A stretch of DNA of 64,000 bases from Trinickia dinghuensis. Its GTDB lineage: Bacteria; Pseudomonadota; Gammaproteobacteria; Burkholderiales; Burkholderiaceae. A model generated the notes under the pieces. The model was not told where the DNA came from and ran no database searches. It saw nothing but the letters and a program-made list of their open reading frames with translations. Both the position numbers and the translations under genes were made by a program. This document shows, in pieces, positions 37,795-46,687 of the stretch (its first letter is position 1; every line of letters begins with the position of its first letter). The stretch spans positions 62,001 to 126,000 of the forward strand of contig NZ_QRGA01000018.1 of the NCBI RefSeq assembly GCF_003367175.1, given 5' to 3'.

Positions 37795-39017
37795 TGCCAG
37801 CGCTTGAAGATCAGCGACGTATTGATCCCGCCGAACGCGAAGTTGTTGCTCATCACGTACTCGGCATCGATCGAGCGCCCCTCGTGCATGATGTAATCGA
37901 GCGGCGCGCAGGCCGGATCGATCGTCGACAGATTCAGGGTCGGCGCGTACCAGTTGCGCTTCATCATCTCGATCGTCCACCAGGCCTCGAGCGCACCGCA
38001 GGCGCCGAGCGTGTGGCCGACATAGCTCTTGAGCGAGCTGATCGGCATCGCGTTGCCGAACACCGTCGCCGTGGCGATGCTCTCGGCAACGTCGCCGCGA
38101 TCCGTCGACGTGCCGTGCGCGTTCACATAGGCAATCGCCTCGGGCGGCAACCGCGCATCGGCGAGCGCCATTTGCATCGCGTGCGCCATCGTCGCCGCGG
38201 TCGGCTGCGTCATATGCGCGCCGTCGGAGTTGCAGCCGAAGCCCGTGACTTCCGCGTGGATCACAGCGCCGCGCGCGCGGGCATGCTCGTACTCTTCGAG
38301 CACGAGCGTCGCCGCGCCCTCGCCCACGACGAGCCCGTCGCGCGCCGCATCGAACGGACGCGGCGTCAAATGCGGGGTGTCGTTGCGCGTGCTCGTCGCA
38401 TAGAGCGTATCGAACACGGCGACGGCGGGCCCCGACAGCTCTTCGGCCCCGCCCGCGAGCATCAGGGTCTGCTTGCCCGTGGCGATCGCCTCGTAGGCAT
38501 ACCCGATCGCTTGGCTGCCCGATGCGCACGCGCACGAGGTCGGAATGACGCGGCCCTTGAGGTCCCAGAACAGCCCCACGTTGACCGCGGTCGTGTGCGG
38601 CATCATCTGGACGTAGCTGTTCGACGTGACGTCCAGCATGGAGCCCGTCTCGAGCATCGTGCCGAACGCGCGGATCGGCTGCACCGAGCCCGACGAAGAA
38701 CCATAGGCGACGCCCATCCGCCCGTCGGCGATCGACGGATCGTCCGCGAGGGCCGCATCGTGCAAGGCGAACTCGCTGGCCCGCACGGCGTACAGCGATA
38801 CCGGCCCCATCGATCTCGTCTTCTTGCGCGGGTATTCGGGCGGCACCTCGAAGCTCGGCAACGGGCACGCCAGGCGCGTGTGAAGCGACGAGAAGTAATC
38901 CCACTCGGGCATGCAACGTACGGCATTGCGCCCTGCCCGCAGCGCGGCTTCGATCTCTTCCCAGCGGGAGCCGAAGGCGGTCACGCCGCCCATTCCGGTG
39001 ACGACGACGCGCTTCAT
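37791..39017 (-). CDS. apeR: Beta-ketoacyl-ACP synthase ApeR-like
   Basis: Ketosynthase of 408 residues with an intact catalytic triad: cysteine about 164 in CACASGSQAIGY, NAHGTSTDRGD and GHTLGACGALEA. In the aryl polyene pathway described from Xenorhabdus, ApeR is the stand-alone KS beside the ApeO:ApeC pair, and I assign this one by its position after the ketoreductase. It starts one base inside the apeQ stop (TGATG) and is translationally coupled. Confidence 0.85.
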   Translation of the reverse strand: MKRVVVTGMGGVTAFGSRWEEIEAALRAGRNAVRCMPEWDYFSSLHTRLACPLPSFEVPPEYPRKKTRSMGPVSLYAVRASEFALHDAALADDPSIADGRMGVAYGSSSGSVQPIRAFGTMLETGSMLDVTSNSYVQMMPHTTAVNVGLFWDLKGRVIPTSCACASGSQAIGYAYEAIATGKQTLMLAGGAEELSGPAVAVFDTLYATSTRNDTPHLTPRPFDAARDGLVVGEGAATLVLEEYEHARARGAVIHAEVTGFGCNSDGAHMTQPTAATMAHAMQMALADARLPPEAIAYVNAHGTSTDRGDVAESIATATVFGNAMPISSLKSYVGHTLGACGALEAWWTIEMMKRNWYAPTLNLSTIDPACAPLDYIMHEGRSIDAEYVMSNNFAFGGINTSLIFKRWQ

Positions 39018-39748
39018 CAGATCATCCCGCCGTTGACACCGATGACCTGACGCGTGATGTAAGACGCCCCGTCCGACATCAAAAAGCCGACTGTCGCGGC
39101 CACTTCGTCGGGACGGCCCACGCGGCCCATCGGCACCGTCTGCAACGCCTGGTCGAGATGCTCGAGGCCGGAGAGCATCTCCGTATCGACGAGCCCCGGC
39201 GCGACGCAGTTGACCGTGATCCGGCGCGAAGCGAGTTCGACCGCAAGCGCCTTGGTCGCGCCGATCAACCCGGCCTTGGCCGCGCTGTAATTGACTTGGC
39301 CGCGATTGCCCATCACACCCGACACCGACGCGATCGTCACGATCCGGCCGCCTTGTTTGGCTCGGACCATCGGCATCGTCAGCGGATGCACCACGTTGTA
39401 GAACCCGTCCAAGCCCGTTTCGATGACAGCGTCCCAATCCTCGTCCGTCAGTGCCGGAAACGCGCCGTCGCGCGTGAGGCCCGCGCACAGCACGATGCCG
39501 TAATAAGCACCGTCGCGCGCAAGTTCAGCCTCGAGTGCGGCACGGCAAGCGGCGCGGTCGCGCACGTCGAACCGCACGAGACCGGCTCGCCCGCCTTGGG
39601 CGACGATCGAATCGACCACGGCCTGAGCTTCGTTCACGCCGCTCCTGCAATGCACGGTGACGGCGAAGCCGTCCGCGGCGAGGCGATACGCAATGGCGCG
39701 GCCGATGCCGCGGCTTGCGCCGGTAACGAGTACGCGCCGGCTGGTCAT
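39017..39748 (-). CDS. apeQ: 3-ketoacyl-ACP reductase (FabG-like)
   Basis: SDR reductase of 243 residues. NAD(P) motif TGASRGIG at 9-16, catalytic serine in IASVSGVMGN, YSAAK with the Tyr-x3-Lys pair, and NCVAPGLVDTEM. It should reduce the 3-keto group in each cycle of polyene extension. The start overlaps the dehydratase stop as ATGA. Confidence 0.9.
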   Translation of the reverse strand: MTSRRVLVTGASRGIGRAIAYRLAADGFAVTVHCRSGVNEAQAVVDSIVAQGGRAGLVRFDVRDRAACRAALEAELARDGAYYGIVLCAGLTRDGAFPALTDEDWDAVIETGLDGFYNVVHPLTMPMVRAKQGGRIVTIASVSGVMGNRGQVNYSAAKAGLIGATKALAVELASRRITVNCVAPGLVDTEMLSGLEHLDQALQTVPMGRVGRPDEVAATVGFLMSDGASYITRQVIGVNGGMI

Positions 39749-40284
39749 GACGTGAAGCTCCCTTCGATGAATGCGTGAAAATCGGTTGGCTGGAACACCT
39801 TGACGACGGCCTGCGCGAGGCATCGATCGTCGACGGCGATCGTGCACTCGTAGGCCCCGTGGCCTTGCTCGCTCTTCAGCACCTCCTTCGCCTCGATTCG
39901 CAAACGCGCGCCGGGCTCGAACGAAGGCACATGCGCTTCGTAGCGGCTCGCGCCGAGCAGCACGCCCGGCTTCGCGCGGCCGCCCCCTCGCATCGCGATC
40001 AAGCCGACATGCGCGGCGATCGCCTGCGCCATCAGCTCGATCCCGAGCCACGCGGGCATCGCGCCCTGAGCGTCGGCGTACCAGGCGTGGCGATCGGCGC
40101 TGGCCAGCACGGCAACGGCATCGTCGCAGCAGGCGGCGATTTCGTCGACGAGGCGCATCGTGCCGCGATGCGGGAGCACTTCGTCGATCGGTGGAAAGGC
40201 GGTGCCGCACGTGCCTGCGCAAGAGGCGACGGCGGAATCCGGGAGAGTCGAGGTCGAGGTCGGCGTCATCGTCGAAACGGTCAT
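39745..40284 (-). CDS. apeP: Hot-dog dehydratase (ApeP-like)
   Basis: 179-residue protein of the FabA/FabZ-related hot-dog fold: IDEVLPHRGTMRLVDEI at the start, then AWLGIELMAQAIAAHVGL. In the known pathway ApeP pairs with ApeI to dehydrate 3-hydroxyacyl-ACP. The usual FabZ HFPxxPxxPG motif is absent here, and HRGTM may fill part of that role. ATG at 40284, 7 bases after the apeO stop. Confidence 0.83.
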   Translation of the reverse strand: MTVSTMTPTSTSTLPDSAVASCAGTCGTAFPPIDEVLPHRGTMRLVDEIAACCDDAVAVLASADRHAWYADAQGAMPAWLGIELMAQAIAAHVGLIAMRGGGRAKPGVLLGASRYEAHVPSFEPGARLRIEAKEVLKSEQGHGAYECTIAVDDRCLAQAVVKVFQPTDFHAFIEGSFTS

Positions 40285-40291
40285 GGGTCGT

Positions 40292-41485
40292 TCAATGCGC
40301 GAGCACAAGGCTCACGTTGCTGCCGCCGAAGGCGAACGAATTGCTCATGACGGCCCGCCCGGGCGAAAGACGCCTTTCGTCCTCGACCAGATCGAGCGCC
40401 GGCAGCGCCGGGTCCGCCGCGCCGTCCCACAGGTGGCGCGGCAACGTCATCCCCTCGCGCACGAGCGTGAGCCAAGCGAAGCCGAGTTCGGTCGCGCCGG
40501 CCGCGCCGAGCGTATGCCCCGTCAGCGGCTTGGTGCCGCTGGCCGCGACGCCGCGCGGGAACACGCGCGACATGAGCCGCGCTTCCATTTCGTCGTTCTT
40601 GCGCGTCGCCGTGGCATGCAGGTTCACGTAGCCGATCGCCTCGGCCGCCATCCCCGCGTCGGCGAGCGCTGCGCGCAGCGCCTGCTCGCCGCCCTCGCCC
40701 GACGGATCGGGGGCGGAAATATGATGGGCGTCGCTCGACTCTCCGATGCCGGCCAAGACGGCAGGCCCCGCTTCGCGGCTCAGAAGAAAGAGCGCCGCGC
40801 CTTCGCCGATATTGATGCCCGAGCGATTCAAGCTCATTGGATTGGCACGCTCGAGGCTCGTCGATTCGAGTGCGCCGAAGCCGCGCACCGTCAAATCGCA
40901 AAGCGAATCGACGCCGCCCACGACCAGTGCGTCGCACAGGCCGAGCTGCAACAAACGACGCGCGGAGGCAAAGGCCTTCGCGCTCGACGTGCATGCCGTC
41001 GAGATCGTGAACGCCGGCCCTTGCAGGCCCAGCGCCGCGGCCGCGAACGGCGCGCTGGTGCCGATCTCCATTTGGACATAATCGAACGCCGCGCCGTCGG
41101 TTGACCCGTCGCCGTCGGTTTGCTCGCGCGGCACGCCGAGCGCACGCTCTCCCGCGCCGATGCCCGAGGTGCTCGTGCCGAGGACGACGCCGACGCGCGC
41201 CGCGCCGTAACGCGCACAGGCGCCGCGCACGGCGGGTTCGATCTGGGCCAGCGCGGCCAGCAAGAGCCGGTTGTTGCGGCAGTCGTAATGGGCGAGGTGG
41301 GCGGGCGGCGCCAACTCGAGCGGCGCTTGCACGCGGCCGGCGAACGCGCCGCGCTCGCCGCCTAGCGTGATGCGGCCCATCCCCGGCGAATCTCCCACGG
41401 CGAGCGCCGCGGCAATCGCATCGGTATCGGCGCCGAGCGCATTGACCATGCCGAGGGCGTGCAAATAAACGTGAGGCAGTTTCAT
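40292..41485 (-). CDS. apeO: Beta-ketoacyl-ACP synthase ApeO-like
   Basis: Ketosynthase of 397 residues with cysteine 165 in STACTSSAKAF and histidines in NLHATATRKNDE and GHTLGAAGATEL, so it is catalytically complete. In the described APE system ApeO forms a KS:chain-length-factor heterodimer with ApeC, whose counterpart is the first gene of this operon. The start overlaps the exporter stop (ATGA). Confidence 0.85.
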   Translation of the reverse strand: MKLPHVYLHALGMVNALGADTDAIAAALAVGDSPGMGRITLGGERGAFAGRVQAPLELAPPAHLAHYDCRNNRLLLAALAQIEPAVRGACARYGAARVGVVLGTSTSGIGAGERALGVPREQTDGDGSTDGAAFDYVQMEIGTSAPFAAAALGLQGPAFTISTACTSSAKAFASARRLLQLGLCDALVVGGVDSLCDLTVRGFGALESTSLERANPMSLNRSGINIGEGAALFLLSREAGPAVLAGIGESSDAHHISAPDPSGEGGEQALRAALADAGMAAEAIGYVNLHATATRKNDEMEARLMSRVFPRGVAASGTKPLTGHTLGAAGATELGFAWLTLVREGMTLPRHLWDGAADPALPALDLVEDERRLSPGRAVMSNSFAFGGSNVSLVLAH

Positions 41486-43911
41486 CCGCGAACCTCTTCT
41501 TTCGGCATGCCGATCGGCGCCAGCAACGCCGACACGGCGATGCCGACGGCCAAAGTGGCGCCGAAGTTCTTCAAGACGGGCATGGCGCTCATCGCGAGCA
41601 GCCCGAACGAGAGCAGCGTCGTCGCGGCCGACAGCGCGACGCCTGTCCAGACCGCGCCGAGATCGGCATCCGGACGCGTGCAGCCTTCGCGCAGGAACAC
41701 CGCGTAATTGACGCCGACGCCGAGTACGAGCATCAGCGCGAGCCAGTTGAACAGCGTCAGCGGCACGCCGGCATAGCCGAACGCGGCCAATGCGACTGCC
41801 ACAGCCAACAAGACCGGCATGACGACACGCACCCCGCCTCGCGCTCCATACCGTGCGATCAGCAGCGCCGACACCAGGACGGCCGCCCCCGCGAGCCAAA
41901 GTGCGCTGTCGACGCGATAGGCGCCGAACAGGCGCGACACGCTCGCGGCCTTGTCGACGAAGACGACGCCGGGCAACGCATGCGCCAGTGCGACGAGCGC
42001 CGGCAATTGCGCCGAACTCGCGCCGAGCGGCATCACGATGGCCGCGTAGCCGGGCACGGCGCTTTCATCGCGCACGGCGCCGAGCCAAAGATGGCGATAA
42101 GGCTGCGACCACGGCGTCGCGAGCCAGGCGTCCAAACTCAAGGGCTTTGCGTTGCGCTGCGTCCAAGCGCCGACGTATCGAGCCGCCGCCTCGCTGCGAA
42201 AGCCGGCGGCAACCAATGTCGCACGCAGCGAGTCGGGCGAGCGCAGTGCCGTCGACGCCAGTAGCGCGCGGTCGGCCGCCTGCTTGCGCGCCGACGGCAC
42301 GAACTGCGAAACCGACTGCCAGCCGGCCAGCCGCCGCCCGCCAAGCGGCGCGTTCAGTCGCTCGCCGAGCGCTTCGCAGCGTTCGAGGACGGCTTCGGGC
42401 GTCGCCCCTTTCACGACGAAGAAACTCGCACCGTCATCGACGCCGATCGCCTCTCGCACGGCACGCTCTTGCGCCACGAGAGAAGGATCGCGTTGAATGA
42501 GCAGGTGAATGTCGTCGTCGCTCTTGACGCGCAGCCATCCCGGCAGCGCCGCGGCAATCACGAGCACGGCCAAGAGCCATGCGCGGCGGCCGTCGAGCAG
42601 CGACTGCCAAGCACGCAGAAGGCGAGCCGCGCCGTCGAACAGGTAGGTCGGCGTCCGGCGCGGCGCACGTTCGAGCAACGCGGGCAACAGCGAGATCACG
42701 GACAGAAACGCCACCGTGATGCCCACCATCGCAAAGCAAGCAATCTGCTTGAGCGCCGGAAACGGCGCCCAGGCCAGAATCGCGTAGCCGAGCAAGCTCG
42801 TTGCAAGCGCAACGATCAGCGCCGGGCGTACTTCGCGCAAACCCCGCCGCGCATCCCACCGCCCGCCGGCGCTGAGATAAAGGACAAAGTATTGAATGGA
42901 GTAGTCGACCGCCTCGCCGATCAAGCTTGCACCGAATACGAGCGTGAGCAAATGCAGTTGACCGAACAAGGCCATCGTCGCCGCGAGTGCACAGCCGATG
43001 CCGATCGCCGTCGACAAAAAGCCCAGTCCGATCAGCTTCGGCGAACGAAAAATCCACAGCATCAACAGCGCGATCCCGCCCGCCGACCAGATGCCGATGC
43101 GATGCACGTCGCCCTCCGACGCCCGGCGTGCCACGTCCGCATAGAACACCGCGCCCGTGTGAGCGATTCGGACATCGGGAAACGCGCCTGCCGTCATGCG
43201 CTCCGCACCTGCCGTCGCCTCTCGCACGGCATGTTGAACGGACGTCGCGTAGGCCGAACCGGGCAATGTCGCCGCGACGAGCACACTCGTCGACGCGCCA
43301 CGATGGGCGACGAGCATGCCGTCTTCGACACCCAGGTTCCCCGTCATGAGCGGCAGCGCGCCGAGCCATCGGCTCAACCACCCGAACGGGTCGTCGGCGA
43401 GCGGCGCGGCGAGCCCCGCGCGCAACGGGTCGAACAGGCGTTCGGCCACCAGATCCGGCAAGGACGCCGAGCCCGCGGCCAGCGCGGCGCGGTCGGAGTC
43501 CCTTAGCAGACCGAATCGATACGGCAGGTAAAAGCGCGCGACCTGCGTCACGTCGAACGGCGGCAATTGCGCCACGACATTGCGGAAAGCGCCGCTTTGC
43601 GACAGCGACCGGCCGAGCCGGCGCGCCGCCGCCTTCGCATGCGCGGCATCGTCGCTCGTCACGAGATAGACCGTGCGGTCCCCCATCGTCGCGGCGAGCG
43701 CGTCGAGCGCCTGCTCGGCCACGGGGTCGGCCTCGGTTTTCGGCAGCAGCGCCAGCAGATTCGTTTGCAGCGGCGGCGTGGACGTAGGGTCGCCAAGCAC
43801 GGGCCCGGCAAAGCGCCAGGCGCAATAGACGAGCGCCACGCACGCGAGGGCCAGCCACGCGGCCAGCACACCCCATCGTCTTCTCGTCGACGTCCCCTGC
43901 ACGACTTGCAT
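41482..43911 (-). CDS. MMPL/RND-type exporter of the APE cluster
   Basis: Inner-membrane exporter of 809 residues with two repeats of one helix, a large periplasmic loop and a helix bundle, about 12 helices overall. Segments such as LTLVFGASLIGEAVDYSIQYF and LVLGVGVNYAVFLREG match the MMPL pattern of conserved Gly/Asp/Tyr in helix 4. It probably moves the finished aryl polyene lipid out of the inner membrane to the LolA-like carrier encoded just upstream. It would correspond to the exporter ApeN of other clusters. Starts one base inside the LolA-like stop. Confidence 0.88.
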   Translation of the reverse strand: MQVVQGTSTRRRWGVLAAWLALACVALVYCAWRFAGPVLGDPTSTPPLQTNLLALLPKTEADPVAEQALDALAATMGDRTVYLVTSDDAAHAKAAARRLGRSLSQSGAFRNVVAQLPPFDVTQVARFYLPYRFGLLRDSDRAALAAGSASLPDLVAERLFDPLRAGLAAPLADDPFGWLSRWLGALPLMTGNLGVEDGMLVAHRGASTSVLVAATLPGSAYATSVQHAVREATAGAERMTAGAFPDVRIAHTGAVFYADVARRASEGDVHRIGIWSAGGIALLMLWIFRSPKLIGLGFLSTAIGIGCALAATMALFGQLHLLTLVFGASLIGEAVDYSIQYFVLYLSAGGRWDARRGLREVRPALIVALATSLLGYAILAWAPFPALKQIACFAMVGITVAFLSVISLLPALLERAPRRTPTYLFDGAARLLRAWQSLLDGRRAWLLAVLVIAAALPGWLRVKSDDDIHLLIQRDPSLVAQERAVREAIGVDDGASFFVVKGATPEAVLERCEALGERLNAPLGGRRLAGWQSVSQFVPSARKQAADRALLASTALRSPDSLRATLVAAGFRSEAAARYVGAWTQRNAKPLSLDAWLATPWSQPYRHLWLGAVRDESAVPGYAAIVMPLGASSAQLPALVALAHALPGVVFVDKAASVSRLFGAYRVDSALWLAGAAVLVSALLIARYGARGGVRVVMPVLLAVAVALAAFGYAGVPLTLFNWLALMLVLGVGVNYAVFLREGCTRPDADLGAVWTGVALSAATTLLSFGLLAMSAMPVLKNFGATLAVGIAVSALLAPIGMPKEEVRG

Positions 43912-44648
43912 CAGCGCGCTCCGAACAAAGCGAGTTCGGAGGGCGACAAGGCGTCGATCGGTTCACTGCCCGAGAAATCGATGCGCGTCGTGTCGCCATT
44001 GGCGGCGGTCATCTCGAGCGCGGTCAGAAACGCGCCGCCTTCCATGCTCAGCGATTTGACGGCCTGCGCGAGCTGCGGCTGATTCGGCGTGAGCAGCAGA
44101 CGCCACCGCGCCGGTGTACCCTCAGCCGCGACGTCGAACTGCGAATACAGCGCCGACAAATCGCCGCCCAACATGGCGCGCATCATGCGCGACACCTGCG
44201 CGATACCGCCTCTAGGCGCGCCGTGAGTCGACCGATTACCGTTCGCATCGATCGTCGCGACGCTTGCGTCGCCGATGACATAGGTCACACGACGCGGCGT
44301 TTCGGTGCGCCAAATCACGCCGCGATCGCGCACGAAGACGAGCGAGCCCGTGCTCACGAGCGGCGCCGACAGCGCCGCGAGTGTCTGCGTCTGCCGAAAC
44401 TGCGCGCGCACGCCGCCCTTCTCGGCCAACTGCGCGGCGATGCGTGCAACGAGCCCGGCGCCCGTCGTCGCGCCGCTGCTCGCCGCTGCGCGAGCCGGAG
44501 TCGCACGACCGACCGCGTTCGGAGCCGATGCCAATGCCGGCTCCGATGCCGATGCCGATGCCTGACAGGCCGCCGCCCAAGAAAGCGCGCAAGCGGCCGC
44601 GGAAGCAAGCACCAGGCGCATAGCGGCATGCCTACGCGTTTGCGTCAT
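43911..44648 (-). CDS. LolA-like outer-membrane lipoprotein carrier (APE cluster)
   Basis: Periplasmic protein of 245 residues: signal peptide MTQTRRHAAMRLVLASAAAC..., then a Ser/Ala-rich low-complexity stretch (GATGCC repeats near 44533-44566), then the LolA-like domain with AQFRQTQTLAALSAPL, SLVFVRDRGVIWRTETP and a C-terminal FSGSEPIDAL. LolA ferries lipids or lipoproteins across the periplasm; here the cargo is likely the polyene lipid. The start overlaps the thioesterase stop (ATGA). Confidence 0.85.
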   Translation of the reverse strand: MTQTRRHAAMRLVLASAAACALSWAAACQASASASEPALASAPNAVGRATPARAAASSGATTGAGLVARIAAQLAEKGGVRAQFRQTQTLAALSAPLVSTGSLVFVRDRGVIWRTETPRRVTYVIGDASVATIDANGNRSTHGAPRGGIAQVSRMMRAMLGGDLSALYSQFDVAAEGTPARWRLLLTPNQPQLAQAVKSLSMEGGAFLTALEMTAANGDTTRIDFSGSEPIDALSPSELALFGAR

Positions 44649-45076
44649 CGCGGCCATCGCTGCTCCAGCTTTTCGGAGACGATCGGGGGCGAGATGAACT
44701 GCAGCTCGCGCGTCGCCGCGCAAACGGCGACCTGCACCGTGAAGCCCTTCGTCAAGCGTTCGCCGGAGGCGACATCGACGATCTCGTACCCGATCTTGAT
44801 GCGGTTCTCGAATTCGAGCAGCTCGGTGCGCACATCGAGCGTCTGCCCATAGACAGCCGGCCGCACATACTTCAGATGCGCCTCGACGATCGGCCAAAGG
44901 TAGCCCGATGCCTGCATCGCAGGGTAGTCGTAATCGAATGCGCGCAGCAGCGCCGCACGGCCGATCTCGAAGTACTTCAGATAGTGCCCATGCCAGCAGA
45001 CGTTCATCGCGTCGACGTCATGAAACGGCACTTCGACGCGCGCCCTGGCCGTCAGCGGTAAGCGTGCCCGATCCAT
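44645..45076 (-). CDS. Acyl thioesterase, 4HBT/YbgC-like
   Basis: 143-residue hot-dog thioesterase. VEVPFHDVDAMNVCWHGHYLKYFE carries the catalytic aspartate region (residues 19-22) of the 4-hydroxybenzoyl-CoA thioesterase/YbgC type. It may proofread stalled chains or release an aryl acid. It lies directly behind the ammonia-lyase gene with no gap. Confidence 0.87.
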   Translation of the reverse strand: MDRARLPLTARARVEVPFHDVDAMNVCWHGHYLKYFEIGRAALLRAFDYDYPAMQASGYLWPIVEAHLKYVRPAVYGQTLDVRTELLEFENRIKIGYEIVDVASGERLTKGFTVQVAVCAATRELQFISPPIVSEKLEQRWPR

Positions 45077-46687
45077 TCAGCGCACCGTCTCGTCGTATGC
45101 GCCGGGCGCGCAGGCACCGACGAGCGCACCGTCCGCGATGCATTGCGTGAGCGCGCGCAAGTCCCGTTCGAGCGGGCGGTCTTCGCCGACGAACGGCGAG
45201 AGCGCGCCGACTTGATCGACGAACGCCGCCAGCGGCGTGGTCAGCGAAGCCGCGGGCGTGACCGACAATCGCAGCCGCGCGGCTTGCACCGCGGCAAGCG
45301 TATGCGCCGCCGCGACCTGCTCCGTCAGCTCGAGCACGCGCAGACAATCCCGAGCCGCGATCGTGCCCATGCTGACCTTGTCTTGGTTATGCGCTTCCGT
45401 CGAACGCGAAAACACGCTGGCCGGCATCGTCAGCTTCAGCGCTTCGGCCGTCCAAGCCGACGAAGAGATCTGCACCGCCTTGAATCCATGGCAAATCGGC
45501 GCGCGCGCCACGCTCGCGCCCGACAAGTTGCGCGGCAGGCCGTTGTTGAATTTGTCGTCGACGATGAGGGCGAACTGGCGATCCATCAAATCCGCGAGAT
45601 TGGCGACCGCCGTCTTCAGCGCATCCATCGCGAAAGCGATGTGGCCTCCGTAGAAGTTGCCGCCGTGCAAAACGCGCTCGCCGTCCACGTCGACGAGCGG
45701 ATTGTCGTTCGCGCTGTTCAGTTCGTTCTCGATGTCGCGGCGCACCCACGAGAGCGCATCTTGCGCGACACCGATGACGTGCGGCGCGCAGCGGATCGAG
45801 TAGCGGTCCTGCAACCGTTGTCCGGCCGTATCCTCGCGCCCGGCGAGATCGTCGCGAATCCAGGCGGCGGCCTGCGCCTGACCCGCATGCGGCTTGACCT
45901 CGAAGATGGTCGCATCGAAATGCGCGGCGCGGCCGTCGAGCGCGACCGTGCACAGCGCCGTCAAACGCGCGGCCAGCCGCGTCAGTTGCGCCGCGCGAAC
46001 GAACGCGAGACAGGCGAGGCCCGTCATCACGGCCGTCCCGTTCATCAATGCAAGGCCTTCTTTCGGCGCGAGCCGCAGCGGTTCGCGGCCAAGCTCGTTC
46101 CAGACCGCGGCGGCCTCGAGCACACGGCCGTCGAATGCGACCTCGCGCTCACCGACGAGTGCCGCGGCGACATACGATAGCGGCGTCAGGTCGCCGCTCG
46201 CCCCGACCGATCCCTCGGCGGGAATGCGCGGCAAGACATCGAAGTTGATGAGATCGGCCAACCGTTCGAGCAGCACCACGCGCACGCCCGAATATCCGTA
46301 GGCGAGCGAGTTCAGGCGCGCGGCGATGACGGCGCGGGTCTCGGCCGGATCGAGCAGGCGGCCCATGCCGCAGCCGTGATAGCGGGTCAATTGCAGCGGC
46401 AGTGCTTCGACGAGTTCCGGCGGCACGCTCACCACGCAGGCATCGCCGTAGCCCGTATTGACGCCGTACACCGTCGCGCCCGCATCCAGCCGAGCGCGCA
46501 GAAAGGCCGCCCCGCGCTCGATGTGGTCGCGCCAAGCCGTGTCGTCGTTAAGGGTGACGCCGGCCCGCGCGCAGGCGATCGCGACGACGTCCTCGATCGC
46601 GAGCTTGCGGCCGCCGACCCGAACCGTTGCACCCGCACAGGACATTTCGGACGCGGTGCGACGCGCGATCAAATCATCTTCGGCCAT
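45077..46687 (-). CDS. Aromatic amino-acid ammonia-lyase (HAL/TAL family)
   Basis: MIO-type lyase of 536 residues. The Ala-Ser-Gly triad that cyclises into the cofactor is at 163-165 (GSVGASGDLTPLSY), YGVNTGYGD holds the catalytic tyrosine, and the long C-terminal helices with NSANDNPLVD are intact. At the substrate-selectivity site (residues 103-104) it has Tyr-His; I recall Ser-His for histidine, His-Leu for tyrosine and Phe-Leu for phenylalanine lyases. So the substrate is open, though an aromatic one is likely, since it would give a cinnamate-type acid for the AMP-ligase. Overlaps the glycosyltransferase fusion by 14 bases. Confidence 0.87.
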   Translation of the reverse strand: MAEDDLIARRTASEMSCAGATVRVGGRKLAIEDVVAIACARAGVTLNDDTAWRDHIERGAAFLRARLDAGATVYGVNTGYGDACVVSVPPELVEALPLQLTRYHGCGMGRLLDPAETRAVIAARLNSLAYGYSGVRVVLLERLADLINFDVLPRIPAEGSVGASGDLTPLSYVAAALVGEREVAFDGRVLEAAAVWNELGREPLRLAPKEGLALMNGTAVMTGLACLAFVRAAQLTRLAARLTALCTVALDGRAAHFDATIFEVKPHAGQAQAAAWIRDDLAGREDTAGQRLQDRYSIRCAPHVIGVAQDALSWVRRDIENELNSANDNPLVDVDGERVLHGGNFYGGHIAFAMDALKTAVANLADLMDRQFALIVDDKFNNGLPRNLSGASVARAPICHGFKAVQISSSAWTAEALKLTMPASVFSRSTEAHNQDKVSMGTIAARDCLRVLELTEQVAAAHTLAAVQAARLRLSVTPAASLTTPLAAFVDQVGALSPFVGEDRPLERDLRALTQCIADGALVGACAPGAYDETVR

